A stretch of DNA of 37,845 bases from Gnetum montanum. Taxonomy: Eukaryota; Streptophyta; Gnetopsida; Gnetales; Gnetaceae. The translations under genes and the position numbers were made by a program. The stretch covers positions 468,829 through 506,673 of the forward strand of contig MNCI01011411.1 in the NCBI GenBank assembly GCA_015680685.1, given 5' to 3'. This document shows, one piece after another, positions 22,901-33,739 of this stretch (position 1 is its first letter; every line of letters begins with the position of its first letter). Below the pieces are notes generated by a model. The model was not told the origin of the DNA. It saw nothing but the letters and a program-made list of their open reading frames with translations, and did not search any database.

Positions 22901-25900
22901 TTTTCCAGTTTTCCTTAAGTTTATGAAGAATTATTACAATAGCTGAAGTTTATTGGAAGGTATTTGATACTTTTTAGTGGGTGAACCTTGACTGAATGGT
23001 TACAGAATTCTGCTTAACTATCAGGTTCAAGGTTCAAGCCAACATGTGCAACCTGGGGCATGGTAGACAATCATCCATAAAAACCTATTGTCAAATAATC
23101 TGCCTGCCCAATGAGTTACCCAAATTGATGAGATAGAGGCAATGTTGGCATTGATTTTATTCCTTTTTATGATGTTTAGTCACGCTTATGAAGTTTATAT
23201 GAGTAATAGAATCATTATATCTCATGTTAACGGACACTTGATATTTTTCTTGGATTGTATGCTTCCCTATTCCCATGCTTGACATTCATGGTTTTGACAT
23301 TTCAGGGAGAGTGAGTACGCTGCATGGACTCTCGTTAATGGTTATGCTTTAAACCACTTGACAATTTCTGTGCATAGGCTGAAATCTGAGATTTCCAAAC
23401 TCCCAAAACTAAATGATTTCCTACAAGCCAAAAACATCAATTTTAACACTGAAGGAGGTATACTGAAAGGCAAGTGTCACATTCTCCTTAGCAGATCAAT
23501 TATTTGGGTTTTGTGACCAGTTCAACTTTATTCTACAATGCATGTATATTATAGTATAACTCATTGGATGAAATTCACATGACTTAACCAACAAGTCATA
23601 CCTCATTCATTGTAGATAATTGCTTGTACAGAGAGATTTCGTCCTGCTCTTGAGGGGGAGCCTTCAGACTGTTTGGAAGTGAAACATTAGCATTCCATCT
23701 TTATTGATTTCAATTACAATCTTTGGTCAAATGACCTTTGTCTATGCGTAGTTCCCTGACTATTAGCATGTGTTGGAAAATGACAAGTTTTTTTTGTGGG
23801 TACACAGTGCTGTGGAAGCCATCCTAGTCTTGTTCTTGATGTTCGATTTTCTCATCCAGAATTATTAACTCAATAAAGTGGATTGGAAACGAGCGAAAAT
23901 GATCCTTATACCAAATTTACCAAATGAGTTTTAAAAGCTGGGCAGGTCTTTTTACCATGTTTTGTTGCATTGAAACCACAAGTTTTCAGTTTGACGGTAA
24001 CATGCCTTACAGCAATTTAAGAATGGCTTCTATTTATATCTATTTATATCTGAAATAAATCTGAAACTTACAGCAATTTAAGAATGGCTCCTATCTGTTC
24101 TCCATTTTTATTGCAAATTTATTCAAGCTCCCAGATAGGGTTTGGAATCTGCTCTATGAATGTTTCAAATATGCCATCCATCCACGAAAACTTTTGCCTA
24201 GACTTCCCTTATACCAACTTAAAAAACCTTACTTCACAACTGAAACTTCTTGCCAACTTGAACCGGTTTAAGGTTGTATATTGTCGAGGACAATCTTAGC
24301 AGGAAAGAAATCATGAGTAAATATTAACTGCCATCTGGTTTTAAAGAAGTCTTTATTACACTGTTTAGTGACATTGTGAAACATAACTGCTGCTAAATAT
24401 AAGCTTTGATAATTGAGTAAACAGTTATCACCATTAGAAAGAACCTTTTGACTTAATGATGCAATAAAAGGAAGAGGAAATACAAGAGAAATCTGATAAA
24501 AGAAGGTACATCGTAAATAGCGGTACATCAATAAGGTGTAGGTTGTTGGTAAAGCTTTGAACTTACATTGTATAAGTTTTAGGTTCAATTGCGATAACTT
24601 ATTCTGAGATAGACAGGAACCATTAAAAAGATAATGTCGTAATTATGGACAGTGCATAGTAGTTGAGTTTCAGCCTGTTTTTCCCATTTGCAGTTATATA
24701 TAATCTGTATTCCAACCAAAAATCTCTTTTACCTTTAGTCATTTTCTCTTTTTGGAGTTCAGTATTATAGTTTTAGGCTCACACCTCACTTCACTCTGTA
24801 TGTGGTGTTACCACCTCATTCCATTTGGATGAAGCCTACAGGTCACATGTTCAATTCTAATGTGTTATATTGAAATACATTAGAATTAAGTGACAGAAAT
24901 GGTTGAAACTAGATGCTGTCTAATTGATCCCTGGGTCATTTGGTCCATGCATTGACATAATAAAACACTTCAGTTTCAATTTTATCGAGGAAGGTTTTCG
25001 ATCTATGCAATTCCTAATTTTGTTTGTATTGTTCATTAAAGTACAAAAGGTTTGAGGAGAGTATCGTTTGAATTAATTTAGAATTGGCTCTCTTTATTTG
25101 TATTGGATCCACATGATCAACGAAATGCTCTAGCCGTGCACTGGTGTTGCATTAATTTTTTTGAGTATCAAATTAAGCATGTTTTCGTATTGTCAATTAG
25201 ATGTGCTTTTACCTTTCAAAAGCATGCGTGCTAATACATTGTGTTGCAAACAGTGAGTCCTGATGGACAGCTTATACAGAGTTCTACAGTAGCAGATTCT
25301 ATGATTTTCCATTTTACTGAAGGCAACTCTGAGTCAGTACCAGCTTCATATATTGAATTTGCAGAAAGGCTAGTATTACCAGAGTTTAAGCAGTTATCAA
25401 GTGATCAGGTATAAAAGAAATTTCCAGTATATTTCTGGTCTGTTATGCTTTTACTCATGTTTCTAACTCTTATATCATTGCAATCTTCCTGGCCAAGATA
25501 TTATTATAATTTTTATAATATCACAATGCCTTCCTTAATACACTATAGTGGTTCTATTTTGCGTCTTCTTGTTAAGTGCACATTGAACATTATTATAGAG
25601 AATATGAAGTCGCTTGCCGTAAAGCGTGCGTTTCCATTAACAAAATATCAATGGGCTGTAAACTTATAAAATTTTTTAAAATAAAAATCTAATAAGGTCT
25701 GTGTTGTAAGAATGTGTTTTGGAGCAACTTTATTGAACAGTGAGATGACTTTTGGGAATGAAATTCAGCTGTTTCGGAGCTTGGGTTTCCTCCAGGAGCA
25801 TGACTTACGCAAGCTATTGCAATTTGAGAAAGAGTATTTGTTCTATCTATTTTGTAAAACATCAGATACTGAATAATATTATGAACATAGATATTGAATA

Positions 25901-26515
25901 ATAGGTAGAACAGAGAGGACATGGGATGTAAGATAGAATAGAATTGATAAATTGTGAAGTGATAAAAGATTCTGTTCAAGGAGGGGTGAAAGACAACTCA
26001 TAAAGTCGAACCTAATATAGTAATAGATGGAATAACGCCGATGATGGTGGTGCTGGTGGTGATGAGATATCAAGCCAAGTCATTTAGTTCTTTATATTTT
26101 GAGTAATTTGACTTCCTGTGGGGTTGTACTTTATAATTGCGCTTGCCTGCTATCATAAAGATACATTGTTTTGCAAAGCTACCGACGTTAAAGATGGACT
26201 GCTCTAATTCATTCAATTTATTTGGTATTCGTTGGACTATTCTCAAATTTAATGTGCATTGTTCAACTAGGAGTCTTGTTTACAATGTTAACATATACTC
26301 TGTTAGTGTAGCTTTCAGTAGGCAGCAAGTTTGTCGACTTTTGCTCGTTTCCATTCACAGTAGTAGGTCTTATGCTTTCGCAGTTTACCATCACATGTGA
26401 TTTTATGTTGTTACAGATATTTGAATGGCATAGGCGTGATGGTTTTGAAGTTGGAAATGCTGACAAGATATTTGAGAGCACGTCCACAGAACAGCTACTG
26501 CAAAAGATGGCTTAA
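19968..26515 (+). CDS. FLO7-like: 2-oxoadipate dioxygenase/decarboxylase, DUF1338 / HglS / FLO7 family (7 exons)
   Basis: Members convert 2-oxoadipate, O2-dependently and with Fe(II), to 2-hydroxyglutarate in lysine breakdown; rice FLO7 acts in plastids of the endosperm. Exons: 19968-20216, 21116-21265, 21402-21617, 22721-22842, 23306-23469, 25254-25408, 26417-26515, giving 1,155 nt and 384 residues in one frame. Residues 1-70 are Arg/Ser-rich with few acids and look like a transit peptide. DUF1338 follows: YDHFAFRTFN (124-133), FGYIACGELRFPGKHLKA, PRVFISELLVEEL, GNRHAAL (218-224), NGYALNHLTISVHRL (257-271), SPDGQLIQSSTVADS (302-316) and SYIEFAERLVLPEF (332-345). By analogy with bacterial HglS, H126, H263 and E335 are the probable iron ligands. 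All splice sites are GT-AG except intron 5 (see 23470). Introns are 899, 136, 1103, 463, 1784 and 1008 bp. No stop or frameshift is seen, so the gene is likely functional. Confidence 0.9.
22975..23110 (+). mobile_element. Possible tRNA-derived SINE remnant in intron 4
   Basis: A box-A-like TTGACTGAATGGTTACAG (about 22989-23006) is followed by a box-B-like GGTTCAAGCC (about 23031-23040), the spacing and order of a Pol III promoter. The remainder does not fold as a tRNA. A weaker pair, GTTGTTGGTAAAGC and GGTTCAATTGC, occurs in intron 5 at about 24542-24592. Ends and target duplications could not be set. Confidence 0.35.
23470..23475 (+). other. Probable GC splice donor of intron 5
   Basis: The exon ends CTGAAAG and the intron starts GCAAGT. 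Apart from the T-to-C change this is a perfect plant donor (AAG|GTAAGT-like). Joined to the acceptor at 25254 it keeps frame and gives GGILKVSPDGQ, the spelling I expect in this family. A GT donor 12 bases upstream (GGAG|GTATAC) is also in phase but would delete four residues (GILK). Confidence 0.7.
25950..26062 (+). mobile_element. Probable 3' tail of an RTE-type LINE in intron 6
   Basis: The stretch AGTAATAGATGGAATAACGC, followed by GATGATGGTGGTGCTGGTGG, resembles the 3' ends of plant RTE-clade LINEs, which close with a run of a simple trinucleotide after a conserved stem. Only the tail is present. The identification rests on remembered patterns. Confidence 0.4.
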
Positions 26516-27869
26516 TACATTCTCATCTGTTTCCTACCAAATCTTGTAAATATCGTCAAGAGTATAACTGTGAAGAATTTTATAATCTTTCAAGGAGCAA
26601 TGCAACCTGAATTGTAATTTGACCATTTAATATTCAAACTGAAGGTGAATGTCTCTGTCACCAAAGCTTTTGGGTCTATCAGGCAGATTTTAGTATCGGC
26701 CATTTCTTTGTAGGACTCCCTTTCGTATCAAATACAAATTGGGATTGAACAAGTTGCATGTTGTTATTAAATTTGCACTATAGCAATGGCCTACTTGGTT
26801 ATCTTTCTTTTTTGTCTAACCAGAACTATGATAAAAGTTCACGAAGCTTCCTACTATATATATATATTGAATATTGGATAGGTAGGTAGGAGCACAGCGG
26901 TAATCAAACGCGGAACTGCCTGCACAACACGCAGGGGCTTTACCACCAGGCCAACAGGCATCCTTTTAATCTAATATGTTTCTATTGCATGCAAGATAAA
27001 ATGGTGAAAATAAATGTTAACATTGTTATCAAACTGAATTATTGACGCAATGACATTTTAAAATGCAGAATGGAATTGTTGCTTTGAAAATAAGCAATTC
27101 AATCATAGGGGTAAAGGCTTAGATTGGGGTAAGGATTAGATTTATTGTTTCTATAGGATCTCAATGGACAATTTAATCATAAAGAAAAACATTTGTTAGA
27201 TTGAGGACGAAGACTAGATTTATTGGTTCTAAATGACTTCAATAATATCTAAAATCAAGTAGATTCACTTTTTATAAGAGTGTAAAGCAACTTCAATATT
27301 GGTTTTCTTCACATTAAGTGTTTTGAAATAAGTGAAGAAATAATTGAATCATGTCATGACAATCTCATAAATTTTGTGTTTCTGCTTTTTAATTTTACCT
27401 ATAACATCAAGACATAAGTGTTAATAGATTGCATTGATTGCAGCAGCAAGCGCATTTTAAAGTAACATTCTCAGGCAAAAGTTCATTTCAGACATTTTCT
27501 CCATGTTACTTTACAGGACTGATCAGAACTAGGTGCTCTCAAATGACATCCAACAGAGTACTATTAAGAGTGCTCAATCATGCATGGAGTTATTCTTTCT
27601 AATAAGTTTAGCCATAGGTATATGGATTGCAGTGAATGCTTGGTGATTACTGTTATTGGATCTTTCTTTTCATCATCAATCGCAAACCGATGCATTAACA
27701 GCTAGGCGCACTTCAATGACATTCAGCAAAAGTGAAGGAACGTTCAAGCTCGTTTATCTAGCATAGCACTATTTTCAGCAAATATTTCAGCGAGTGATTG
27801 GACTTTTGTTGGATCCCGCTATCATGCATAAATTTTGATTAATTTTAACTGTGTTAAGGAAGACAGCTA
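26516..27869. other. Intergenic DNA with one SINE-like repeat
   Basis: This is the 3' flank of the dioxygenase gene and AT-rich spacer. Apart from the repeat at 26850-26962 I see no gene, RNA or structured element. No clear poly(A) signal is recognisable in the 200 bp after the stop. Confidence 0.4.
26850..26962 (-). mobile_element. tRNA-derived SINE, minus orientation
   Basis: The minus strand reads a box A in TGGCCTGGTGGTAAAGCCCC (26934-26953) and a box B in GCGTTTGATTACC (26899-26911), about 35 bp apart. The GTGCTCCTACC that follows is common in plant SINEs. A (TA)n run forms the 3' end (26855-26867). Length of about 110 bp, box order and simple tail fit a plant SINE head. No target duplication was found. 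Confidence 0.55.
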
Positions 27870-28119
27870 TATATACCCTTGCAATTATAGAGTTTTAAGG
27901 ATCTGTTTATGTATAGCCATTATGGAAGAAATTATGCTATCACAATCATAGAAAATGATTGTCAAATTCTTTGACGACTTTAATTGGTTAACCTATGTTT
28001 GGTTAGGAAGAGTATATGATAATGATTATAGATGGGATTTTGTCGCATAAAACAAGCACCGTGCAACCCACTGAGCAACATGATTTCAAGAAATAGGTTT
28101 TTGGATTCATTCATTGGTT

Positions 28120-28230
28120 CATCATTTGGGGTCATGGTAAGGTATTTGTTTCTTTAAGTCATGAGAAGTGGGTTTAAGTCTGAGCACAGCCACTTCATCC
28201 ACTGACCTTTCTAAAACGTCCTTTGGTAGG
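28120..28230 (+). mobile_element. Possible SINE inserted in copy 1 of the duplication
   Basis: A box-A-like GGGGTCATGGTAAGG and a box-B-like GTGGGTTTAAGTCTGAG are followed by CACAGCCACTTCATCC. The corresponding place in copy 2 (31190-31240) lacks this block, so it was probably inserted after the duplication. Boundaries are not resolved. The ORF at 28168-28392 overlaps it and is unlikely to be a gene. Confidence 0.35.
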
Positions 28231-29244
28231 ATGAGCATTAAGCTGTTAAGTTTTTGGATTTACAACCTTTTCTCATTTTCCGAGGTGACTCTTACAAATC
28301 TTTGGACATCACTGCAAGAGATAACAGTATATAATACAAATGTAGCTTCAGTATCATTTGCATTGTCACCCATCAAAGAAAGAAAGTCTTGAATCCTCAC
28401 CATCATCAATCTTTTGTAGCTCTGAATCTACCAAAAAACGTTGCATGCTATTCACCCCTTTGATCTATGTTGCAAACTGTGAAAGCAGGGCCACAGATTT
28501 TTTTCCATTCAAGGTCGCAACCCAGTGATGGTTTATTTGGAATTGTGTGTATAATTTAGCAAGAGTACAGGCATTATTGTACTTTTGTTAGATGGTCAAA
28601 AACATTTGTTGCTCTTGGCGGCACTAAAATTTAACCAGTGAAAAACAACAAAACACCGAAAATGATTTGTAGCTTAACTTAGCCACGTAGCCTATGCAAA
28701 TGCCTAATTTTAAAAAATAAATTTTACTCTCTGCAAGTTCCCATTTCAAAACCAAAAAGATTCCAATTCAAGGATAGGAGCCAGCTAACAAGCTCTGAAA
28801 AGCAAACTGCCTACTATCTGTAGATGCTTCTTCCATTGTGTGATGAAACCTTGAAAAACTGTTAAGAGATAAACAATCCTTTGGCCCATGTTGGCAGGCA
28901 TAAGGAATAGCATTTATCAATGAGAAAACTAGAGTGGAATCTCATAAAGGATAAATATAGCAGAGTATCGTGAATGAATTCACAAATAAATGAATCGTAG
29001 TTGAATCCGTTGTAAGAAGAATGAAAAAATCTCAAGTTTTGTAACAAGAAGCAGCTATCACATGCACTAGAGTCCAAAACAAGGGTCTGTCAACTACAGT
29101 TGGAGATTTTTCCAGGGGAGGAAAGAGGGAGAGAATGCACGTTAAGGAATCTAGCAGAGTTTGTTGACAATGCCACGAAAGATTAACCTGGCAATGCATC
29201 AAACGAAATAAATATTTTATTGCTGGTCCCATGTGCCATCTCTG

Positions 29245-29251
29245 TATAAAT
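29245..29251 (+). promoter_or_regulatory. TATA box of the MGNC gene
   Basis: TATAAAT lies 62-68 bp before the ATG at 29313. The homologous place in the second copy (about 32041) reads TTTAAAT, one base away. Between the TATA box and the ATG is a short run of (ATCAGA)n. Confidence 0.6.
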
Positions 29252-29312
29252 CAAGTCCATTTTCTGCCCACAACCCACAATCAGAATCAGAATCAGCATC
29301 AGAGGCAGAAAA

Positions 29313-29744
29313 ATGGGGAACTGTGTTAACACTCTGGCTACACGTGGAGCTGAAACCACTCCCCAATCTGGGAAATCAGCCTCTGTGCACCCATTGAATG
29401 TGACCAACAAGGAAAACACAGGACTTGTGACAATGATGGGGGGTGACCATACTGTGAAGGTGCATTACCATCTACAGAAAGAGAGGGAAAATGAAAGGCC
29501 TAGAATTGGAGCAGAGATAGTGGACAAGGATAATGTCAAAGAATCCAAGGGAAAGGTAAGGGTCAAATTGGTGATATCAGGGAAGCAGCTTGCACAGATT
29601 GTGGGTATGCATGGTGGAGACAGGCAGGCTGCTTTGGCATCTCTGCTGGCCATGAATGCCAACATTACCAGGCATGCCAAGAGAAGAAAACGGTCTTGGA
29701 CTCCTTCCTTGGAGTCCATTGCCGAGGATTATCTTCAAGCATGA
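29313..29744 (+). CDS. MGNC N-myristoylation-type small basic protein, uncharacterised
   Basis: Single exon, 143 residues. The start MGNCVNT is a classic N-myristoylation signal with a Cys at position 4 for possible palmitoylation, pointing to the inner face of a membrane. Residues 82-97 (VRVKLVISGKQLAQIV) and the basic C-terminal motif KRRKRSWTPSLESIAE (123-138) recall a plant family of short MGN proteins (DUF4228/UCP031279-like) with an RVK(V/L)VV..K.L..L. segment and a R.W.P.L.SI.E tail. That match is from memory and is partial. A TATA box upstream, a clean frame and a decayed duplicate at 32060-32590 that lost its start support a real gene. The minus-strand ORF at 29465-29719 is a shadow. 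Function is unknown; signalling or stress roles are only guesses. Confidence 0.7.
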   Translation: MGNCVNTLATRGAETTPQSGKSASVHPLNVTNKENTGLVTMMGGDHTVKVHYHLQKERENERPRIGAEIVDKDNVKESKGKVRVKLVISGKQLAQIVGMHGGDRQAALASLLAMNANITRHAKRRKRSWTPSLESIAEDYLQA

Positions 29745-30741
29745 ATTTTCTTGTATTTGATCTCTCTTGCAGAATTTTTGTCATGTTCTGCTGCAATACG
29801 GTGGTAGACAGATCTTGTGTAGAATGACATTCACACGTGAATTTTTTTTGGTGGAATTACGGGATAAAGGCTACTCCAGTAGTTTTCGTATCCTTCCCTG
29901 ATGTGCGGGTTTGGTTGGATCGATTCATACTGTCACAGTAATCAAATTTCGATTTGAGAATTCTTCTGAGGTATACCACACTATGGTACATAGGTGTTCA
30001 AAAGTGCGCTTATGTTTCAAATTTGAACTTGGTTAGGGCCATTAAAAGTTTGCAATACTAGCCGAAGCGACTGATTTATTGAAAAAAAAAACCAGCTCAT
30101 CTTTCCTAAAATGAACTTCTGCAAGGATTTCTGCTGGTGCATAGTGTTCCCTACAATCCTTGATAACCATGTTTTGTATATCAGACTTTTAAACGTCAGC
30201 AAAAGTTTCCTTTCTGCAAAGCCAATGCATTTGCTACTTTTTTATATTTCATTCCCTCCATGATTCCATCTGCCATGTGGATACCCATGTGCATTTTCCA
30301 TTGAATCTGCACTACGTGAAGGCATTCGTTAAAAAAGAAAATGCAAAGAATTTATTTGCACAACAATACTTCCCAGCTTTCTTGGCAGCTGTATTCTATA
30401 ATTCAACTATACTAATAATTGCTTGAAAGCTCAGTTTAACGTGAACATCACGGCATTCTGGTCATCAATTCTGCTTGCAAATACTAATTTACAATACGGG
30501 TGCACATCAAATCAATGTCATAGGTTTTCAGACAGTTCTGTTGTTGTTCATATCAAAAATAGCGATCACTTGATCCTTTCAGGAAGTAGATAATCTAAAA
30601 GCCAAAACAGTATAATTTTTTACCTCTTATGTAAAAATATCCTAATAAAGATATTGTAAAGCACCCACAATGGTCTTCCTACGTTAGAAGTGGAAAATCG
30701 GTGGAAAAAATTTCAGATTTGCTGTAATATATCACATGAAG

Positions 30742-30803
30742 AAACTACAAATAAGCAAAAATCTAACTTTTCAAACTACAAATAAGCAAAAATCTAACTT
30801 TTC
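30742..30803 (+). repeat. Perfect 31-bp tandem duplication, two copies
   Basis: The unit AAACTACAAATAAGC..., 31 nt long, is repeated exactly at 30742-30772 and 30773-30803. The lack of any difference between copies marks a recent slippage or repair event, or a copy-number call worth checking in the assembly. Confidence 0.9.
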
Positions 30804-30814
30804 ATAAAGACTAA

Positions 30815-30883
30815 TGGTGAAAAAGAACCGACTTAGACAACCCTATTTAATTGGGATAAGACTTGGATGATGATGATGATATT
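30815..30883 (+). mobile_element. 3' tail of an RTE-type LINE or dependent SINE
   Basis: Sequence ending AATTGGGATAAGACTTGGAT followed by a (GAT)n run has the form of the conserved 3' end of plant RTE LINEs (TTGGGAT-A-AAGGCTT-GATGATG). It is 5'-truncated to about 70 bp and lies between the two duplication copies. Confidence 0.5.
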
Positions 30884-32059
30884 GGGCCTTGGGCATAATT
30901 TAGTTTCAGTGAAAATTTCGGTTACCTTGCCATGTATAGTTTTTAAAATTAATTTTGAGTGCATTGATGAAGGAAAATTAATAAGAGCTAAACGGACCCC
31001 TGATACATAATTGGAAATTGGAGATCTTACATAATTTAATGCCTAGCAATTATAGAGCTTTTAAGAATCTATTTATATTATTTTTGAACACAGCTTTATG
31101 CATGAGATTATTATATAAGACAAACACGCAGCCACCTAGTGAGCAAGATAGTTTCAATAAAAAGTCGACTTTTGGATCCATCAAAGATTTTCAAAGTCCA
31201 CCTCTCATGTTTGCATGTGATTTTGTAAGTCATACCTAGAAGTCGAAAGAAAATGCAAACTTTCACTGTTATCCAAGGTTACTTTTACAACTCTTAGAGT
31301 TCACTGTTCGCTGCAGAAGATCTAGTATAAAGTGGAAATGTAACTTCAGCATCATTTGCATTATCACTCTTCAAAGCAAGAGAGCCTTGAATTCATACAT
31401 TTGTAAACCTTTTTCTGTAGCTCTAAATTACAGCAAAAACCATGCAAACAACTGCAACATTTTCAGATCCACAACTATGAAAGCAGAAGTCTATTGGAAA
31501 TTTTAGTGCATGATCCAATAAGAATGCAGACATTACCGTGATTTTACTTTTCACTTTGTCAGCTTTGGTCTCTCTAAATGTTACCTCGATACTCAAAAAT
31601 ATTTGTTAGTCTGGTGTCACTGAAATGCAACCATTAAAATATAGCAATTTCCCGGTCCCACGTCATTTTTCTTTAAATCCAACTGTAACCTTCACCCAGA
31701 ACCCCCAATTACAATCACCCAGACCATGCTGGCAAGCTTAATAATACAAAGGGGTATATGCTGCATAAGTACAAACGTTTTTTCAAGTGAGAAAATCAAA
31801 GCAACAGAGTAGAATCCCCCAACTGGTAAAAGATAACAGGACTATGAATGAATCTACAAATAAATAAAGCTTCATTCAATCTATGTTAGAAGAATGACTA
31901 AACACAACTTTTGTAACAACCATGAACCTTGATATGCAATACAATAGTTTGGTCAACCAGAATTGAAAACCTTTGTAGAGAAACCAGATCAAACTAAACA
32001 AATATTTTATGGGTTTTATTCCCGGTCCCATGTCATTTTTCTTTAAATCCAACTGTAAC

Positions 32060-32197
32060 CCTCACCCAGGACCCGCAATTACAACCAGGATCACTGACAG
32101 GAAGATAGGGAATTTGATTTAAAAAGAAAAAGAAAAACAAAAAAGCTAAATAAGGGGAAATTAAAATTGGAACCGCTAGAAGGAGGGCTTGAACCTC

Positions 32198-32230
<33 letters not shown>

Positions 32231-32590
32231 AACTGAGCTATTCCAGCTTTTTGGCAGCTGGGGAATCTGCTTCTTTGAAGAAGCTTAACAGGAAATAAAA
32301 AAAAGTACACAGAGATAAATGCACAAGAACTGTGACAGATGGGTGGTGAGCCTTAGAAACCAAGGGACAAAGACAGTGGCCAAGCATCATGTCAAAGAAA
32401 CCAAGGAAAAGGTCCAAGGTTAAGGTCATAACATCAGGGAATGAGTCTTCACAGATAGTAGACATGTATGGTGGAGAACAGCACGAGGCATGGCATGACC
32501 GAGAATTATCTTCACAGATGAATTTTCCTGGATCTCATTTCTCTTATCCTCGCACAATTTTGCTTCAATGTTTTGGAAGATAACTTCCTT
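32060..32590 (+). pseudogene. Broken duplicate of the MGNC gene
   Basis: Aligned with 29260-29760, this copy has TTTAAAT instead of the TATA box. Around 32106 the ATGGGGAA of the start has become ATAGGGAA, so the start codon is gone. An A-rich insert with the tRNA-Asn gene follows. The sequence similar to codons for DNVKESKGKVRV onward resumes near 32385, with a one-base frameshift. About 80 bp are missing between two GCATG boxes, fusing the GGD(R/Q) region directly to the final EDY-like codons. An ORF at 32389-32583 is the frameshifted leftover (VKVITSG, IVDMYGGEQ). Confidence 0.75.
32174..32247 (-). tRNA. tRNA-Asn (GTT)
   Basis: On the minus strand a complete 74-nt cloverleaf. The acceptor GCTGGAA pairs with TTCTAGC, with discriminator G. 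The A box is TAGCTCAGTTGG and the anticodon loop CTGTTAA within TGTGG/CCACA gives GTT. The T arm is GGAGGTTCAAGCCCTCC. A T4 run 7-10 bases downstream (plus 32164-32167) can serve as Pol III terminator. It lies inside the former coding region of the pseudogene, beside an A-rich stretch (32116-32145). Its 3' end is the complement of the PBS at 37312-37331. Confidence 0.96.
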
Positions 32591-33739
32591 GGCAGAGTTA
32601 TATTCAGACACGAATTCTTCAAGAATTATGGTGTAAAGGCTTTTGTTTTTAAATTTCTTTTTAAAACCTTTCCCTAATTTGTGGGTTCTCTTGAATTCAC
32701 ATTTTCATAAGCAATATTGGCTTGGTCATATCAATTTATGATTCCAAAGTACTTAATTTTCTGAAAAGAAAATTCCCCCGTGGTATGCTGGAAACATTAC
32801 TCTGAAAATAGCAAGAGTACAAGACAAAATCTGCAATAGATTGATACAGAGCTTTAGGGGCTGATTTAGAATAAAATGCAAGATCATCTTCCTGAAGCAA
32901 CTCCTGCTGGCGCTCACTGTTCCATATAATCTTTAATAGCTATCTTTTGTCCTTCAACCTAGGCCTCGAGAAAGTTTCCCAACTGCAAAGCCAATGGAAT
33001 ACTATTTACTTTATATTTCGTTCCTTATGATTCAGACGCTTCTACGCATACTTCTTAGCATTTTCCGTTCTTTCTAAACAAGGCATGGAAAAATTCCAAA
33101 AAGTTTGCACAGATTTTATGGGTACTAGAACTAACAATACTTTCCAGTCGGTTGCAATTTTTTGTATTATCATTCTAGTTGGGCGTGAAGATCAAATCAA
33201 TCTCTTCACCGCGTGAAGATCATATCATTCACCTGATGGCCAATTGCCCAGATCGATGACAGACTATGCTCGTCGGACAACACAGCTAACTGTTTCAAAA
33301 TTCACCTATCGTCTTTGGTGATTTTGCTAAATAAATATATGCTATTGCCTATTTTAAAAAATTATGGACAATGAAAAAATATTGTACATCTACAATGATC
33401 ATCAAACTGCTAAATGCCAATACCATCTAGAGCATTCCTGAATTTCGGAATAATCACTGCACAATCCACAAGTCTAATCTAACATTCCTCCGAAAGGACG
33501 TATCAATGAATAATCCTAGACAATATAACTAAAATTGGCATCTGTTACAAATGCTAATTTACATCTAGAACGACTAATGCACATCATTTGCGACTATTCA
33601 TTCACTTAGTATCATTCATTCGCTTAACAGTCTTTTTTTTTTTTTTTTAAGTAGTAAGATTTTCAAACAGTCCGATTTCCCGTCATATCAACGATAAAAA
33701 CCACCAAATCCTTCCGTGAAGACGAGTTCTAAACGACAA

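Larger units (their letters stand above)
27870..30600 (+). repeat. Ancient tandem duplication, copy 1
   Basis: Collinear, diverged similarity to 31040-33730 over about 2.7 kb at an offset of 2.8-3.2 kb. Anchors include GCAATTATAGAG (27882 and 31048), GCATCATTTGCATT-type sequence (28353 and 31349), TAGCTCTGAAT/TAGCTCTAAAT (28416 and 31420), AGAATGA near 29017 and 31890, TCAAAGAA..CCAAGG (29536 and 32392) and CTGCAAAGCCAATG (30214 and 32982). The MGNC gene lies inside. Confidence 0.75.
31040..33730 (+). repeat. Ancient tandem duplication, copy 2
   Basis: Partner of 27870-30600. It carries its own rearrangements: a local direct repeat of about 70 bp (31653-31722 and 32019-32088, both starting CCCGGTCCCA.GTCATTTTTC), an insertion bearing tRNA-Asn, and an internal deletion in the gene copy. 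Confidence 0.75.

Noticed and set aside
23458-23463. GT donor GGAG|GTATAC for intron 5
   Set aside because: In phase but would remove GILK, which the family normally keeps. The GC donor 12 bases downstream has a better consensus; kept as a possible alternative.
24268-24588. 106-codon minus-strand ORF in intron 5
   Set aside because: It has no motif, overlaps SINE-like sequence and shows no splice or promoter context.
29465-29719. 84-codon minus-strand ORF
   Set aside because: Exact antisense of the MGNC gene, with no independent start context or motif.
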